The notes under the pieces were generated by a model. It was not told the DNA's origin. It was given only the letters and a program-made list of their open reading frames with translations, and searched no databases. A DNA stretch of 32,474 nt, taken from the NCBI GenBank assembly GCA_028875955.1, contig JAGWTX010000001.1:1-32474 (forward strand), read 5' to 3'. Below are positions 30,473 through 32,474 of the stretch, piece after piece (position 1 is the first letter of the stretch; every line of letters begins with the position of its first letter). This DNA is from Bacteroidota bacterium (lineage in GTDB: Bacteria > Bacteroidota > Bacteroidia > Chitinophagales > Chitinophagaceae). The position numbers were made by a program, and so were the translations under genes.

Positions 30473-30518
30473 CGGTGCTATATAAGTACAAACGGTTTTT
30501 TTCACCAAAACTAACAAC

Positions 30519-32474
30519 ATGAGAAAAAAAGCATGCTCAGTGCTAACGGTCCTTTTATTTCTGCTACTGACCGATTTATCAGCACAATCTTCTGTTATTG
30601 ACGGAAAAGTGCTTTCCAGCACTGGTTTCCCACTCTCCGGAGCAACCATCCGGGCCGGAAAGGCTAGCGCCGTAACCGGTAACCAGGGTGAATTCAGTAT
30701 CAAAGTGGCCAAAGGAACCGAACTCACCATTTCCTATGTGGGTTATGCCGATCTTAAGGTTCCGGCAACAAACGGAATGGTTGCTACGCTTCAGGTTTCT
30801 TCTACCGTTCTGGAAGATGTGATCGTAACGGGTGTTGCCAGTGCTACCTCCCGGAAAAAGCTGACAGTTTCCATTACAAAGATTGGTGAGGACAGGCTGA
30901 ATGTTGTTCCGGCAACTTCCGCAGCAAGTGCGCTTGCTGGTAAAGTAGCCGGTGTGAGGATGAGCGCCCCATCCGGTTCACCCGGAAGTGGTGTTGATCT
31001 GCTGTTAAGGGGTGATAATAATATCGGTATCGGTTCCTCTCCCCTGATCTTGGTGGATGGGGTTATCCTGGATGGTGCGCTGTCCGATATAAACGTGGAT
31101 GATGTGGAGTCCATGGAAGTGGTAAAAGGAGCAGCCGCATCTGCCCTCTATGGTTCCCGCGCTGCCAATGGTGTAATCGCCATTACTTCCAAAAGAGGCA
31201 ACCGCCTGGCATTGGGCAGTTCCAAAGTAACCGTAAGAAATGAGATCGGCTTTCAGCAGATCAGTCATTATATCGACATCGCTGAACACCATCCTTTCGC
31301 ACTGGCTGCAGATTGGCAAACGGCTCAGGGGCAATACACGAAATATGCAGGGGTAACTTATCCCGCAGGATATGTGGGTGGCTATGATTACCGTATCGTG
31401 GGATCCCGCAAGATCGATGCTGACCATTATATGGATAATGAATTCGGTGTGACACGTGATCAGCAAAAAGAATTTTTCAAAACCGGTCAGAACTATACCA
31501 ACTATGTGGCAATCTCCAGTCACTATGCAAAGACAAACATTTTTGCCTCCTTCGAGAACAACTCACAGTCTGGTATCGTTCAGAATACCAACGGATATAA
31601 CCGGCAGAACTATCGTTTGAATATCGATCACCAGGTGGCACCCTGGTTAAAGTTTTCTGCAACCAACCTGTTTATCAATACCCATACACAATATCCCGGC
31701 GACGGTGGCGGTATCTTCTTTAATATTGTTCTGGCTGAACCGGATAATAATTTATACATGGCCAACCCGGTGGATGGGCAACCCTATTACCTGCGCCATA
31801 ACCATTGGAGCAATGAAAAAAATCCATTGTACAGTACCTGGAAAAACCAAAGGAATGACAATACCAGAAGATGGATCGGAAATTATTCTGCCAATGTGAA
31901 ACTCACCCGCTGGGCTACATTTGATGTATCCCATTCCATCGAGATATCCAATTACCATTACACCAGCTATGACCCCTATGATACATGGGCTGTCGGTGGT
32001 GGCGGTGGTAACCCTTACGGGATCACGTATACAAAAGGAGGACTCTATAAATACTTTAGTGAAAATAACAGCCAGAACACACAGGCTACTTTAAACCTTT
32101 TCCGCAAATTCAACGACTTGTCGGTAAAGGGTAAACTCTCATACCTCTATGAGAATAAGAAGTATGAATCCTTTAGCGTATCCTCTTCCCAGTTTGCCGT
32201 ACGCAACCTGCCTACCATGGAAAACTTCACCACCATCCGTGATGCAGGTTCAGAAGAACAGGAGATCAAGGCTACCAACTATTTTGGTATCCTTTCACTG
32301 GATTACAAGGACCGGTACTTGTTTGATGGTATGTATCGTTACGATGGTTCCTCCTTGTTTGGAGAGGATGCCCGTTATGCAAGTTATTATCGTGCTTCCG
32401 GTGCTTATCGTATTTCTGAGGATATCAAGATCCCCGGCGTCCAGGAACTTAAGATCCGCGCCGCTCACGGTACT
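30519..32474 (+). CDS. SusC-like TonB-dependent outer-membrane transporter (partial, runs off right edge)
   Basis: The frame opens with ATG at 30519 and stays open for 652 codons to the end of the window, so about a third or more of the protein is missing. It has a signal peptide (MRKKACSVLTVLLFLLLTDLSAQ). A carboxypeptidase-D-regulatory-like domain follows (VIDGKVLSSTGFPLSGATIRAG to ISYVGYADLKV). The SusC plug comes next, with LEDVIVTGVASATSRKK, LAGKVAGVRM, RGDNNIG, PLILVDGVIL and VKGAAASALYGSRAANGVIAITSKRG, then beta-barrel strands. No STN domain is present, so anti-sigma signalling is not expected. A SusD-like partner would be expected just beyond the window. The substrate, often a glycan or peptide, is unknown. 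Confidence 0.95.
   Translation, partial: MRKKACSVLTVLLFLLLTDLSAQSSVIDGKVLSSTGFPLSGATIRAGKASAVTGNQGEFSIKVAKGTELTISYVGYADLKVPATNGMVATLQVSSTVLEDVIVTGVASATSRKKLTVSITKIGEDRLNVVPATSAASALAGKVAGVRMSAPSGSPGSGVDLLLRGDNNIGIGSSPLILVDGVILDGALSDINVDDVESMEVVKGAAASALYGSRAANGVIAITSKRGNRLALGSSKVTVRNEIGFQQISHYIDIAEHHPFALAADWQTAQGQYTKYAGVTYPAGYVGGYDYRIVGSRKIDADHYMDNEFGVTRDQQKEFFKTGQNYTNYVAISSHYAKTNIFASFENNSQSGIVQNTNGYNRQNYRLNIDHQVAPWLKFSATNLFINTHTQYPGDGGGIFFNIVLAEPDNNLYMANPVDGQPYYLRHNHWSNEKNPLYSTWKNQRNDNTRRWIGNYSANVKLTRWATFDVSHSIEISNYHYTSYDPYDTWAVGGGGGNPYGITYTKGGLYKYFSENNSQNTQATLNLFRKFNDLSVKGKLSYLYENKKYESFSVSSSQFAVRNLPTMENFTTIRDAGSEEQEIKATNYFGILSLDYKDRYLFDGMYRYDGSSLFGEDARYASYYRASGAYRISEDIKIPGVQELKIRAAHGT

Larger units (their letters stand above)
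29785..30518. other. 734-bp gene-free region between divergent radA and susC-like gene
   Basis: I find no convincing coding frame, tRNA, tmRNA or known riboswitch core here. The left part (to about 30130) is of average base composition and rich in complementary segments (see 29835-29938, and TTCTGTG at 30028-30034 with CACAGAA at 30069-30075). The right part (30130-30518) is extremely AT-rich and includes an interrupted inverted repeat (GTTACC at 30274-30279 with GGTAAC at 30306-30311). It probably holds the susC promoter and a long regulatory leader or a small RNA. Confidence 0.6.

Noticed and set aside
29785..30518. tmRNA, RNase P RNA, SRP RNA or a known riboswitch in the gap between radA and susC
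   Set aside because: I looked for conserved cores such as the RNase P GAGGAAAGTCC-like segment, the SRP loop GGAAG/AGCAG and a CCA-ending tRNA-like fold and saw none.

Overview
The window looks like chromosomal DNA from a member of the Bacteroidota, most likely Chitinophagaceae or a close relative. The evidence is a GldH-type gliding lipoprotein, a SusC-like TonB-dependent transporter, a PSP1/RicT protein with a Cys-rich start, a Nudix-type (NrtR/AraR-like) regulator, and several upstream elements matching the Bacteroidota promoter (TTG, about 20 bases, TAnnTTTG). This is an inference from gene families and promoters, not from a marker gene. I see no tRNA, rRNA, CRISPR array, IS element or prophage.

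Layout. 1-4337 is an aerobic phenylacetate (paa) locus: the first codons of paaB, paaA, a divergent SGNH hydrolase, a GxxExxY gene with a 52-bp tandem repeat at its end, paaE, and a TetR regulator (tetR-paaE reads as one operon). 4608-6839 holds a PfkB sugar kinase and asd, separated by a short promoter-terminator unit. 6861-11531 holds a DUF2461 gene, ligA, a Nudix regulator and yicC. 11603-13753 is gldH plus a two-component system. 13755-17512 (minus) is a kdpD/kdpE-like two-component system ending in the potassium transporter gene kup. 17697-23864 holds an arginase-fold protein, a PBP4-type carboxypeptidase, mutL and an M3 peptidase. 23920-29784 (minus) is ricT, holB, a secreted glutathione peroxidase, comF and radA. 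A gene-free 734-bp stretch then precedes a susC-like gene that runs off the right edge.

The most interesting signal is a palindrome, CTAAC-N4-GTTAG, found four times intact and once with one mismatch. Copies sit at the paaA promoter, in the paaA/SGNH intergenic region, inside the tetR promoter, at a promoter that seems to make only a ~145-nt transcript between the kinase gene and asd, and just behind holB. I read these as operators of the TetR protein encoded here. This suggests a local phenylacetate regulon that includes a candidate small RNA or micropeptide.

Other points for a second look: a 38-bp perfect palindrome between mutL and the peptidase gene; MutL with altered endonuclease motifs; a KdpDE-like system linked to Kup rather than KdpFABC; an arginase-fold protein with altered metal ligands; and nested complementary segments between radA and susC.
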